Origin: JBEEJZ01 sp046046915
GTDB taxonomy: Bacteria; Pseudomonadota; Gammaproteobacteria; Burkholderiales; Burkholderiaceae_C
NCBI GenBank assembly: GCA_046046915.1
Contig: JBJOIT010000055.1
Location: 1 to 18,308, forward strand
Direction: 5' to 3'
DNA length: 18,308 bases
Shown: piece after piece, positions 1-7,087 of the stretch
How positions within the stretch are numbered: position 1 is the stretch's first letter
How the letters are laid out: each line of letters begins with the position of its first letter
Notes under the pieces: model-generated
Told to the model about the DNA's origin: nothing
Database searches by the model: none
The model's input: only the letters and a program-made list of their open reading frames with translations
Translations under genes and position numbers: made by a program

Positions 1-304
1 CCGTGGAGGCACCCGTACCCGCCACTCGCCACTCGCTGGCACCCGAGACGGCATCCAATGAAAGTACCTGGCCGTCATCGCTGCCCAAGGTCACAGACGA
101 GCCGGCAACACTCACCTGCAAGGGCAAGTTCACAGGGCCCATCTTCAAGGCCCAGACCTGCTGGATCGACAACACCCGGGGATCGGGGGACAGCTCAGCA
201 GGGCTGGGTTTGACCGGCCCACTGGAGCAAGCAGCCAGCATCAGGCCAGCACTTAGTAGGCAAAGTCGTTGCCAAACCCGGGGACCTGGCCAGGTCACAC
301 TCAT
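1..304 (-). CDS. bamB: Outer membrane assembly lipoprotein BamB (N-terminal part, cut by window edge)
   Basis: About 101 N-terminal residues are visible; the rest lies beyond the left edge. BamB is a periplasmic eight-bladed beta-propeller lipoprotein of the BAM complex that helps fold and insert outer-membrane beta-barrel proteins. The visible part has a basic start, a hydrophobic stretch and a lipobox (LMLAAC) with the lipidated cysteine at residue 26. After it come the first propeller strands, including the segment VTLGSDDGQVLSLDA, typical of a PQQ-like blade. The start is the ATG at 304-302, which overlaps the yfgM TGA by 4 nt (ATGA). A good Shine-Dalgarno (GAGGTGA, complement of 309-315) lies inside the yfgM 3' end. 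The position after yfgM matches the conserved hisS-yfgM-bamB-der order, which supports the call more than the short fragment alone does. Confidence 0.85.
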   Translation of the reverse strand, partial: MSVTWPGPRVWQRLCLLSAGLMLAACSSGPVKPSPAELSPDPRVLSIQQVWALKMGPVNLPLQVSVAGSSVTLGSDDGQVLSLDAVSGASEWRVAGTGAST

Positions 305-990
305 TTTTTCACCTCAGCACTGGACGCCGCGTCAGAGACTGACGCAGGACGAGGGTCCACCCCCAGTGCATTGAGCTTGATTTCCACCAGCCGGCGGTAT
401 TCTGAGTTTTCCTCGAAGGACTTGTAGGCTTTGGAGTACTCAGCCTTCGCCTCGTCACGCTTGCCTTGCAACATTAGCACGTCCCCCTTCCGATCCGCCA
501 CCAGCGGCAAGAAGGAAGATGGAAAGGTGCCCGAGAGCTGCTTGAGGGCTTCGTCCAACGCCTTGGTTTCGGCCAGAACGGCTGCCAGACGCAAGCGCGC
601 CAGCGCTTTGTAGCCCTCATCCGACGAGGTTTCGGCCACCCAGCTCAAAGCTCTCTGAGCCTCTTCGTTCTTACCTGCTTCCACGTACACAGAAGCGGCC
701 AGCAGCGCCGCCTGGGACGCGTAGGCGGTGCGGGCGAACTTGTCTTTCATGTCAGCCAGCGCACGGTCCAGCTTGGCCAGATCACCGCCACGGGCCATGC
801 GGTCGACCTCATCAAACATGGCAGATGCCTGCGCCGCCTGGCTGCGTTGCCAGTACTGGTAAAAGTTCCAGCCGCCGAAACTGCCGAGCACCACAATCAG
901 TGCCCAGGTGATGAGGTTGCCGTATTGCTTCCAGAAATGCTTGATCTGGTCAAGCTGTTCCTGTTCTTCAAGGTCGAGATGATTGGCCAT
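301..990 (-). CDS. yfgM: YfgM family protein, ancillary SecYEG translocon subunit / TPR protein
   Basis: A 229-residue protein. The N-terminus (MANHLDLEEQEQLDQIK) is cytoplasmic, followed by one transmembrane helix at about residues 24-43 and a periplasmic helical region with TPR-like repeats (DUF2133 / TPR_21 type). In E. coli, YfgM is an inner-membrane protein that associates with the Sec translocon and the chaperone PpiD and hands over exported proteins. That role is inferred here from family and gene order. The C-terminal 20 residues or so are low complexity (SVSDAASSAEVKK) and probably disordered. The start is ATG 990-988, 12 bp after the hisS stop, with only a weak ribosome-binding sequence, so translation may depend partly on hisS. 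Its TGA overlaps the bamB ATG. Confidence 0.88.
   Translation of the reverse strand: MANHLDLEEQEQLDQIKHFWKQYGNLITWALIVVLGSFGGWNFYQYWQRSQAAQASAMFDEVDRMARGGDLAKLDRALADMKDKFARTAYASQAALLAASVYVEAGKNEEAQRALSWVAETSSDEGYKALARLRLAAVLAETKALDEALKQLSGTFPSSFLPLVADRKGDVLMLQGKRDEAKAEYSKAYKSFEENSEYRRLVEIKLNALGVDPRPASVSDAASSAEVKK
309..315 (-). promoter_or_regulatory. Ribosome-binding site of bamB inside yfgM
   Basis: The minus strand reads GAGGTGA (complement of 309-315), ending 4 nt before ATG 304. It lies in the last codons of yfgM, whose TGA overlaps the bamB ATG. Confidence 0.7.
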
Positions 991-1002
991 GGTGTCTTTG
1001 AA

Positions 1003-2346
1003 TTAGGAGCGGGATTGTAGGGTTGCAGCCCAGGCGGCCGCGTCGGCCAAAGGCTGGGCCTGCTGGGCACCTTGGCCATCGCGCAGGGCCTTGACCGTGA
1101 CTTCGCCACGGGCCAGTTCATCGGCACCGAAGATCAGCGCAAAGCGGGCGCCACTGGCGTCGGCCTTCTTGAACTGGGACTTCATGCTGCCCATGCCCTG
1201 GGCCGAGCCATTTGACTCGCCATTCGCAGACGGCGGGGCCGCATGCATCTGCACACACACACCAGCGGCACGCAGGGCTTGCAGGGTCCGCATCACCACC
1301 GGCAAAGCCGCGGCATCGGGCACGATGGCGTAGGCGTCGGGCACAGGCGCCTCCAACGCAGTGCCCTGCTCCTTGATGAGCTCCAGCACACGCTCCACGC
1401 CCAGCGCCCAGCCTACGGCCGGTGCAGCCTTGCCACCGATCTGCTCGATCAGGTAGTCGTAGCGCCCGCCACCGCAGATGGTGCCCTGCGAGCCCAGACG
1501 GTCGGTCACAAACTCAAACACCGTCAGGTTGTAGTAGTCCATGCCACGCACCAGACGTGGATTGATGCGCCAGGCTACGCCTGAAGCATCCAATATGGTT
1601 TGAACGGTCTTGAGGTGCGCCAATGAGGCCTCCCCCAGAAAATCAATCAGCTGAGGTGCTGCTTCCACCACCGCCTGCATGGCGGGGTTCTTGGTATCCA
1701 GAATACGCAGCGGGTTGCTGTGCAAACGCCGCCTGGCCTCTTCGTCCAAAACGTCGATATGGCTTTCAAGGTAGGTAATCAGGGCTGCGCGATGCGCCTT
1801 GCGTTCTTCGGGCTGCCCCAGGCTGTTGAGTTCGAGACGGACGTCCGTCAGGCCCAGGCGCTTCCAAAGGGCGTCTGCCAACAGGATCAGTTCGGCATCG
1901 ACCTCGGCGCCAGGAAAGCCCAGTGCCTCGGCGCCGATCTGGTGAAACTGGCGATAGCGTCCCCGCTGCGGGCGCTCGTGCCGGAACATCGGGCCCATGT
2001 AATACAGACGTTTGCCGCCGTCGTACAGCATGGAATGCTCGGCCACGGCCCGCACCACACCCGCCGTGCTTTCGGGGCGAAGCGTCAGCGCTTCGCCGTT
2101 GAGTCGGTCTTGAAACGAGTACATCTCTTTTTCGACAATGTCGGTCACTTCGCCCAGACCCCGCACAAACAAAGCGGTGGGCTCCACGATGGGGGTGCGG
2201 ATGTTGCGGTAGGCAAAGGCCGCCATCAGCTCGCGTACCTGGGCTTCCAGCCACTCCCAGCGCGCCGAATCCGGCGGCAGGATGTCGTTCATGCCTTTGA
2301 CGGCCAGCAGTTTGCCCGCCTTGGGCGCAATAGAAGATTCAGCCAT
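1003..2346 (-). CDS. hisS: Histidine--tRNA ligase
   Basis: A 447-residue class II aminoacyl-tRNA synthetase that charges tRNA-His in the cytoplasm. The N-terminal motif GMNDILPP is at 18-25. Motif 2 (FRHERPQRGRYRQFHQ) is at 121-136. The histidine-specific signature LVRGMDYYN is at 265-273, and the second (GGGRYDYL) at 292-299. Motif 3, with GWALGVERV, is at 312-320. The anticodon-binding domain runs from about residue 335 to the end. Length is close to the usual 420-430 residues. The excess is largely a Gly/Ser/Asn-rich insertion at about 371-386, just before the conserved KSQFKKADASGARFALI stretch. The gene starts at ATG 2346-2344, 11 bp after the ispG stop, within the ndk-to-bamB operon. 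Confidence 0.97.
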   Translation of the reverse strand: MAESSIAPKAGKLLAVKGMNDILPPDSARWEWLEAQVRELMAAFAYRNIRTPIVEPTALFVRGLGEVTDIVEKEMYSFQDRLNGEALTLRPESTAGVVRAVAEHSMLYDGGKRLYYMGPMFRHERPQRGRYRQFHQIGAEALGFPGAEVDAELILLADALWKRLGLTDVRLELNSLGQPEERKAHRAALITYLESHIDVLDEEARRRLHSNPLRILDTKNPAMQAVVEAAPQLIDFLGEASLAHLKTVQTILDASGVAWRINPRLVRGMDYYNLTVFEFVTDRLGSQGTICGGGRYDYLIEQIGGKAAPAVGWALGVERVLELIKEQGTALEAPVPDAYAIVPDAAALPVVMRTLQALRAAGVCVQMHAAPPSANGESNGSAQGMGSMKSQFKKADASGARFALIFGADELARGEVTVKALRDGQGAQQAQPLADAAAWAATLQSRS

Positions 2347-2357
2347 GGTTCAGGTGC

Positions 2358-3644
2358 TCACACCTCGGAAGACGAGGCGGTTCCAAATCGGTTTTCGATG
2401 TAGTTTTCAACAACGCGCTGAAATTCCTGTGCGATGCCCTCGCCGCGCAGGGTCATGCGCTTTTCGCCGTCGATGAACACGGGCGCCGCCGGGGCCTCAC
2501 CCGTGCCAGGCAAACTGATGCCGATGTCAGCATGTTTGCTTTCGCCAGGGCCATTCACGATGCAACCCATCACGGCCACTTTCAGGCCTTCAACGCCTGG
2601 GTACTTATTACGCCAGACCGGCATCTGCGCCCGCAGGAAATCGTCGATCTGCTGCGTCAGTTCCTGAAAGGTGGTGCTGGTGGTCCGGCCGCAACCAGGG
2701 CAGGCCGTGACACTGGGCACAAAGCTACGCATACCCAGGGCTTGCAAAATCTCTGAGGCCACCACGACTTCCTGGGTGCGGGCCTCGCCTGGCGCAGGTG
2801 TCAGCGAGACACGAATGGTGTCGCCGATGCCCTCTTGCAGCAAGATCGACAGGGCCGCTGTGGATGCCACGGTGCCCTTGGTTCCCATGCCGGCCTCGGT
2901 CAGACCCAGATGCAGAGGGTAGTTGCAACGCTTACCCAACTCGCGGTAAACCGCAATGAGGTCTTGCACACCGCTGACCTTGCAGGACAGCAGAACCTGC
3001 TCTGGGCGCATACCCATGGCCACGGCGCGCTCGGCAGACGTCAGTGCCGACGTGATCAGCGCCTCGTACATCACCGCCTTGGCATCCCATGGGTGAGCAC
3101 GCTGGCTATTGGCATCCATCAGGCTGGCCAGCAACTCCTGGTCCAGACTGCCCCAATTGACGCCGATGCGCACCGGTTTGTTCCAGCGTACGGCGGCGTC
3201 GATCATGAGTCCAAATTGACGGTCGCGCTTGTCACCCTTACCCACGTTACCGGGGTTGATGCGGTATTTGGACAAGGCTTCGGCACAGGCTGGCACCTCG
3301 GTGAGCAAGGTGTGCCCGTTGTAATGGAAGTCGCCGATCAGGGGCACATCGATGCCCATGCGGTCAAGCTGGTCCCGGATGTAAGGCACTGCCTGTGCCG
3401 CCTCATGCGTGTTCACCGTCAGGCGCACCATCTCCGAGCCTGCCAGAGCGAGTTCCTTGATCTGAATGGCGGTACCCACCGCATCCGCGGTGTCGGTGTT
3501 GGTCATGGATTGCACGCGCACCGGGGCATCGCCACCCACGGTGACCACTCTTTTGCCCCAAGCGACCTGCGCTTGCAAGGAGCGCCGGGATGCGGGCGCA
3601 GCGGCAGGAATGGGTTTGGCTGTGGAGTCAATTTCTGTAGACAT
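2358..3644 (-). CDS. ispG: 4-hydroxy-3-methylbut-2-en-1-yl diphosphate synthase (flavodoxin)
   Basis: A 428-residue iron-sulfur enzyme of the MEP isoprenoid pathway. It converts 2-C-methyl-D-erythritol 2,4-cyclodiphosphate to HMBPP. The N-terminal TIM-barrel part carries VQSMTNTDT (45-53). The C-terminal cluster-binding part has CPGCGRT with Cys315 and Cys318, then GCIVNGPGE with Cys361 and Glu368, the expected 4Fe-4S ligands. Length is normal for a proteobacterial IspG of the two-domain type. The chosen start is ATG 3644-3642, whose A is the last base of the rodZ TGA (TGATG). It has a strong GAGGTG ribosome-binding site (complement of 3650-3655) 5 nt upstream. A GTG one codon earlier (3647) would sit only 2 nt from that site and is less likely. 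Confidence 0.96.
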   Translation of the reverse strand: MSTEIDSTAKPIPAAAPASRRSLQAQVAWGKRVVTVGGDAPVRVQSMTNTDTADAVGTAIQIKELALAGSEMVRLTVNTHEAAQAVPYIRDQLDRMGIDVPLIGDFHYNGHTLLTEVPACAEALSKYRINPGNVGKGDKRDRQFGLMIDAAVRWNKPVRIGVNWGSLDQELLASLMDANSQRAHPWDAKAVMYEALITSALTSAERAVAMGMRPEQVLLSCKVSGVQDLIAVYRELGKRCNYPLHLGLTEAGMGTKGTVASTAALSILLQEGIGDTIRVSLTPAPGEARTQEVVVASEILQALGMRSFVPSVTACPGCGRTTSTTFQELTQQIDDFLRAQMPVWRNKYPGVEGLKVAVMGCIVNGPGESKHADIGISLPGTGEAPAAPVFIDGEKRMTLRGEGIAQEFQRVVENYIENRFGTASSSEV

Positions 3645-4594
3645 CACTTCACCTCAAAACGCGCAACGTTGTCTCGGGCAATGGCCAAGACATCCAGGGG
3701 CTTGCCTTGCACCACGACCTCTACCGCATCGGCCTTGCCCAAAACAACCGACAAGGGCGCTGCCCCACTCACGGGTAAGGCGTCACCCGCGAACAGGGTC
3801 TTGCTGGCCAGGACCGTGCCCTGTGCATCCTGCACCTTGATCCAGACGGTACCCCGGGCCTTGAGCGTCAGCTCAGCGGTCGGTGCACCAGTGACGGAAG
3901 GTGTTGCAGGTGCCACCACGACCGGCTGACTTGCAGGGGCAGCAGTAGGCTGCTGTTCAGGTGCAGGCATTGACGTGGGCGCTACCGAAGAGCTTTGAAC
4001 GGCCGCTGGTGCAGGCACCTCTGCAACCACCGACGCTATTGGCGTGGCCGTCTGTACGGCGGTGGCGTTTGCAGTTTCAGCACTACGATCTGATGCGCTG
4101 CCCAGACCCGGCAAATGCTCAGACAACCAAGGCCAGCCCACCAGGATCAAGGTCGCCAAAATCAAGGAGATCACCAGCACCAGCGCCGGCCGACTGACTG
4201 TCGGTGCAAAGGGCGACGTACCGCCAGAGCTGCCGCCTTTGAAGGGCGCGTTCAAGGTCGGCTCGACCGCGTTGAGCACAGGTGCCGCGACCTGTGGCAG
4301 TAAACCCAGCACCTGTTGGGGCTCGAGATGGATCGATCGGCACACGCTGGAGGCCAAGGCGCGTGTGAAAACTGCCCCTGGCAAATCCTGATATCGGTCC
4401 GCCTCAAGCGCTTCCAATCGTTTGACAGGCACCTTTAGCTTGACAGCCAGGGCGGCGATGTGCAGACCCTGAGCCTCGCGCGCCTGACGCAACAACTGGC
4501 CCGCCGTCCTGGCGGCAGTCACGGCTTCAGCGCTACCCACATCGTCAGCCGCTTTTGCTAGCAAGCCACTGATCTGTATGGTGTCTTCACTCAT
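3644..4594 (-). CDS. rodZ: RodZ-like cytoskeletal protein with helix-turn-helix domain
   Basis: A 316-residue bitopic inner-membrane protein. A cytoplasmic Xre-like HTH (HTH_25) domain lies at about 29-95 (GQLLRQAREAQGLHIAALA). One transmembrane helix is at about 136-155. A long Ala/Pro/Ser/Thr/Val-rich periplasmic linker follows (about 165-240), then the C-terminal DUF4115 beta domain (about 243-316). RodZ links MreB filaments to the elongation machinery and sets rod shape. The HTH fold is expected to bind MreB rather than act as a transcription factor, although some family members also affect gene expression. The start is ATG 4594-4592, preceded by GAGGTG (complement of 4601-4606) at 6 nt. 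This gives an 8-nt overlap with pilW. A longer in-frame version from 4639 lies fully inside pilW and lacks a better site. Confidence 0.87.
   Translation of the reverse strand: MSEDTIQISGLLAKAADDVGSAEAVTAARTAGQLLRQAREAQGLHIAALAVKLKVPVKRLEALEADRYQDLPGAVFTRALASSVCRSIHLEPQQVLGLLPQVAAPVLNAVEPTLNAPFKGGSSGGTSPFAPTVSRPALVLVISLILATLILVGWPWLSEHLPGLGSASDRSAETANATAVQTATPIASVVAEVPAPAAVQSSSVAPTSMPAPEQQPTAAPASQPVVVAPATPSVTGAPTAELTLKARGTVWIKVQDAQGTVLASKTLFAGDALPVSGAAPLSVVLGKADAVEVVVQGKPLDVLAIARDNVARFEVK
3650..3655 (-). promoter_or_regulatory. Ribosome-binding site deciding the ispG start
   Basis: The minus strand reads GAGGTG 5 nt before ATG 3644 and only 2 nt before the alternative GTG 3647. It lies within the last codons of rodZ. 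The spacing supports the ATG. Confidence 0.7.
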
Positions 4595-5414
4595 CAAAAG
4601 CACCTCGCTCGTAGGCGGCGTGCTCTTTTGACGAGCCAAACCGCTTTTTCAACTGGCTCCCCAACTGCCTCACCGCATCCGCATTTTTCAGGCTGCGTTC
4701 TATTTTCATACCCAACCAGAGAGATTCTGCATTGGCCAGCTCACTGTTGTTGATACGGCGCACATAAAACTGGGCTCGCACCAGCTCGCCTTTGTCCAGG
4801 AACAATTGCGCCAGGTTGTAACCCGTGATGGGGTTGCCCGCATCAAGCTCATAAGAGCGGAGCAAACTTTGTTCGGCTGTGGCGGGCTTGCCGTCTCTCA
4901 ACTGGCACAGTCCCTGGGCCATCCAGGTTTTGGCACGTCCGCCGTAGGTGGGGTTGGCCAGGGCCAGAGAAAACTGTTGCCCGGCCTCAGCGTGGCGCCC
5001 ACGCTGGCACTGCAACCAGCCTAGGTTGTGTTGGGTGTCCGGGTCACCAGGCTTCAGGGACAGCGCCCGCCGAAAGCTCTCTTCCGCCAGAGCCATGTCG
5101 TTCAAGCGCATGTAGATCAGACCACGCATGTTGTAGGCATCGGCGTATCCGGGGTCCGTGTTCAGCGCTTGCTTGAGTTCGTCCAGTGCCACCGTGGTCT
5201 GACCCTGCTCAAAATAGCCGACCGCCAGCTCCAGGCGTATGCGGGCGCGCCGGCGTGCCTCGGGCTCGTCCGAGTCGGTCATGATGTCGTTGCGCATGGC
5301 GCCAGGCGCGACCGGGCCGGCACAACCCGCCAGGACAGCCAGGGCGCAGAGCACCCACACCACGATGGCAGACCCGGGTATCCAAGAGCGCTGCAAATAG
5401 CTAGCTTCGAACAT
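4587..5414 (-). CDS. pilW: Type IV pilus biogenesis/stability lipoprotein PilW (PilF)
   Basis: A 275-residue outer-membrane lipoprotein with tetratricopeptide repeats. The signal peptide ends in LAGC with lipidated Cys31. At least three TPR units follow between about 60 and 200; the clearest are GYADAYNMRGLIYMRLNDM and the repeat beginning DPDTQHNLGWLQ. In the pseudomonads PilF is the pilotin that places and multimerises the secretin PilQ in the outer membrane; in Neisseria PilW stabilises pili. The gene starts at ATG 5414-5412, whose first base (the complement of 5414) is the last base of the rlmN TGA (TGATG), which suggests coupled translation. The rlmN-pilW-rodZ order is conserved in proteobacteria. 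No other pilus gene is present here. Confidence 0.88.
   Translation of the reverse strand: MFEASYLQRSWIPGSAIVVWVLCALAVLAGCAGPVAPGAMRNDIMTDSDEPEARRRARIRLELAVGYFEQGQTTVALDELKQALNTDPGYADAYNMRGLIYMRLNDMALAEESFRRALSLKPGDPDTQHNLGWLQCQRGRHAEAGQQFSLALANPTYGGRAKTWMAQGLCQLRDGKPATAEQSLLRSYELDAGNPITGYNLAQLFLDKGELVRAQFYVRRINNSELANAESLWLGMKIERSLKNADAVRQLGSQLKKRFGSSKEHAAYERGAFDE
4601..4606 (-). promoter_or_regulatory. Ribosome-binding site deciding the rodZ start
   Basis: The minus strand reads GAGGTG 6 nt before ATG 4594, inside the pilW coding sequence. This supports the 316-residue form of RodZ over a version starting at 4639. Confidence 0.7.
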
Positions 5415-6571
5415 CAGTCGTTCACCTCGAAGTTGGAAGGTACCGGGTCGTGGGGCACTGCCTGAATCATGACCGTGCGACGGCGTGCCATGCGCTCTGC
5501 GGCTTGGGTACGGTCTTTCACATCACCCGCCAACTGGCCACAGGCGGCATCAATGTCGTCGCCCCGGGTTTTGCGTATGGTGGTGACGATGCCCGCCTCA
5601 AGCAAAATCTTGGCGAAAGCCTGCACCTGGGCCTTGGGAGATCGCAACAGACCCGATGCTGGAAAGGGGTTGAAGGGAATCAGGTTGAACTTGCACCAGT
5701 TCACCCCCGGACCATGTGCCTTGACCAGCGCCACCAACTCGCGGGCATGCTCCGGCTGGTCGTTCACGCCGTCGAGCATGCAATATTCGAAGGTAATGAA
5801 ATCGCGGGGAGCCGGCTCCAGATATCGCTTGCAAGCCTGCAGCAGCTCGGCAATGGGGTACTTGCGGTTCAGGGGGACCAGGTCGTCACGCAGTGCGTCA
5901 AATGGTGCATGCAGAGATACCGCCAGAGCCACAGGGCAATCCTGCCCCAGGCGCTCCATCATGGGGACCACGCCCGAGGTCGACACCGTGACCCGCCGGC
6001 GAGACAGACCATAGCCATGGTCATCGAGCATCACGTGCAGGGCTGGCACCAAGGCGCTGTAGTTTTGCAGCGGCTCACCCATGCCCATCATCACCACATT
6101 GGAGATGACACGGTCGCTACGCCCCAGGTGCTTGCGCAAAAAGTGCTCTGCAAACCACAGCTGGGCAATGATCTCACCCACCGTCAGATTGCGGCTGAAG
6201 CCCTGGTGACCGGTGCTGCAAAAACGACAACCCACGGCGCAACCCGCCTGCGAGGAAACGCACAGGGTGCCACGGTCATCTTCGGGAATAAAAACAGTCT
6301 CTACGGCATCGCCGCCGCCCACATCAAACAGCCACTTGATGGTGCCGTCTGAGGAGATGTGCTGGGCGTTGACTTTGAGCGCCTCGACGTGGGCCGCACC
6401 TTTGAGCTTGTCGCGCAAGGACTTGGCCAGGTCGCTCATGTCATCAAATTGGGACGCGCCTTTTTGATGAATCCAGCGAAACAGCTGGGTGGCCCGGAAA
6501 CGCTTTTCTCCGAGCCGTTCGCAAAAAACAGCCAACCCATCAAGGTCAAAATCAAGCAGGTTGGCCGTCAT
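5414..6571 (-). CDS. rlmN: Dual-specificity 23S rRNA/tRNA adenine-C2 methyltransferase RlmN
   Basis: A 385-residue radical SAM enzyme that methylates C2 of A2503 in 23S rRNA and of A37 in some tRNAs. The cluster motif CAVGCRFC gives Cys111, Cys115 and Cys118. Cys104 (in GTLCVSSQ) and Cys344 (in DAACGQLAGD) correspond to the two catalytic cysteines, the latter being the methyl-carrying one. MGMGEPLQN (162-170) is the SAM-binding GEP motif. All key residues are present and length is normal. The C-terminal tail (RRRTVMIQAVPHDPVPSN) is slightly longer than in E. coli. It begins 20 bp after ndk and has a poor ribosome-binding sequence. Confidence 0.97.
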   Translation of the reverse strand: MTANLLDFDLDGLAVFCERLGEKRFRATQLFRWIHQKGASQFDDMSDLAKSLRDKLKGAAHVEALKVNAQHISSDGTIKWLFDVGGGDAVETVFIPEDDRGTLCVSSQAGCAVGCRFCSTGHQGFSRNLTVGEIIAQLWFAEHFLRKHLGRSDRVISNVVMMGMGEPLQNYSALVPALHVMLDDHGYGLSRRRVTVSTSGVVPMMERLGQDCPVALAVSLHAPFDALRDDLVPLNRKYPIAELLQACKRYLEPAPRDFITFEYCMLDGVNDQPEHARELVALVKAHGPGVNWCKFNLIPFNPFPASGLLRSPKAQVQAFAKILLEAGIVTTIRKTRGDDIDAACGQLAGDVKDRTQAAERMARRRTVMIQAVPHDPVPSNFEVND

Positions 6572-6591
6572 TGCAGGGTGGGACGTAACCC

Positions 6592-7017
6592 TTAGCGGGA
6601 GTAAACGTTCATGCCGGGGAAGAAGAACGCAATTTCAACCGCAGCGGTCTCGGCGGCGTCAGAGCCGTGCACGGCGTTGGCGTCGATGCTGTCAGCGAAA
6701 TCGGCGCGAATGGTGCCGGCTTCTGCCTTCTTGGGGTCGGTCGCGCCCATCAGGTCACGGTTCTTGAGGATGGCGTTTTCGCCTTCCAGGGCCTGGATCA
6801 TCACAGGACCAGAAACCATGAAGTCCACCAGGTCCTTGAAGAAGGGACGTGCCTTGTGCACAGCATAGAAAGCCTCGGCTTCACCGCGCGACAGATGGGC
6901 CATCTTGGCAGCCACAACCTTGAGGCCAGCAGCTTCGAAACGGGCGTAGATCTGGCCGATCACGTTCTTGGCGACGGCGTCAGGCTTGATGATGGAGAGG
7001 GTGCGTTCGATTGCCAT
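6592..7017 (-). CDS. ndk: Nucleoside diphosphate kinase
   Basis: A 141-residue cytoplasmic kinase that moves the gamma-phosphate between nucleoside triphosphates and diphosphates through a phosphohistidine. The motif NAVHGSD (114-120) holds the catalytic His117, and Lys11 in IIKPDAV is the conserved phosphate-contacting lysine. Length is exactly that of the bacterial family. The start, ATG 7017-7015, has AGGAAA as ribosome-binding site about 8 nt upstream. ndk heads the conserved ndk-rlmN-pilW-rodZ-ispG-hisS-yfgM-bamB run. The 70 bp upstream are the most AT-rich gap in this half of the window and may carry its own promoter. Confidence 0.98.
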   Translation of the reverse strand: MAIERTLSIIKPDAVAKNVIGQIYARFEAAGLKVVAAKMAHLSRGEAEAFYAVHKARPFFKDLVDFMVSGPVMIQALEGENAILKNRDLMGATDPKKAEAGTIRADFADSIDANAVHGSDAAETAAVEIAFFFPGMNVYSR

Positions 7018-7087
7018 TTACTGATTTCCTGTAGTGAAGTTTATTTTTTCGCCCTGTTGGACAAAGCCTGTGATTTTAGCTTGGCCT
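7018..7087 (-). promoter_or_regulatory. Candidate promoter region upstream of ndk
   Basis: This 70-bp gap between rluB and ndk is clearly AT-richer than its surroundings. On the minus strand a TAAACT box (complement of 7038-7043) lies 15-16 bp downstream of TTGTCC/TTTGTC (complement of 7059-7065), a fair but not strong sigma-70 arrangement. A second -10-like TAAAAT (complement of 7073-7078) has no good -35. No stem followed by a T run is present at the rluB end, so read-through from rluB is also possible. The assignment is made by eye only. Confidence 0.3.

Noticed and set aside
3645..3647. GTG start for ispG
   Set aside because: It is only 2 nt from the ribosome-binding site, while the next codon, ATG, has normal spacing and a TGATG junction.
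2835..3929. 364-codon plus-strand open frame
   Set aside because: It is antisense to ispG and rodZ, both of which are clear; no domain is visible.
4595..4639. Longer RodZ starting at 4639
   Set aside because: It would overlap pilW by 53 nt, and the good ribosome-binding site fits the ATG at 4594.
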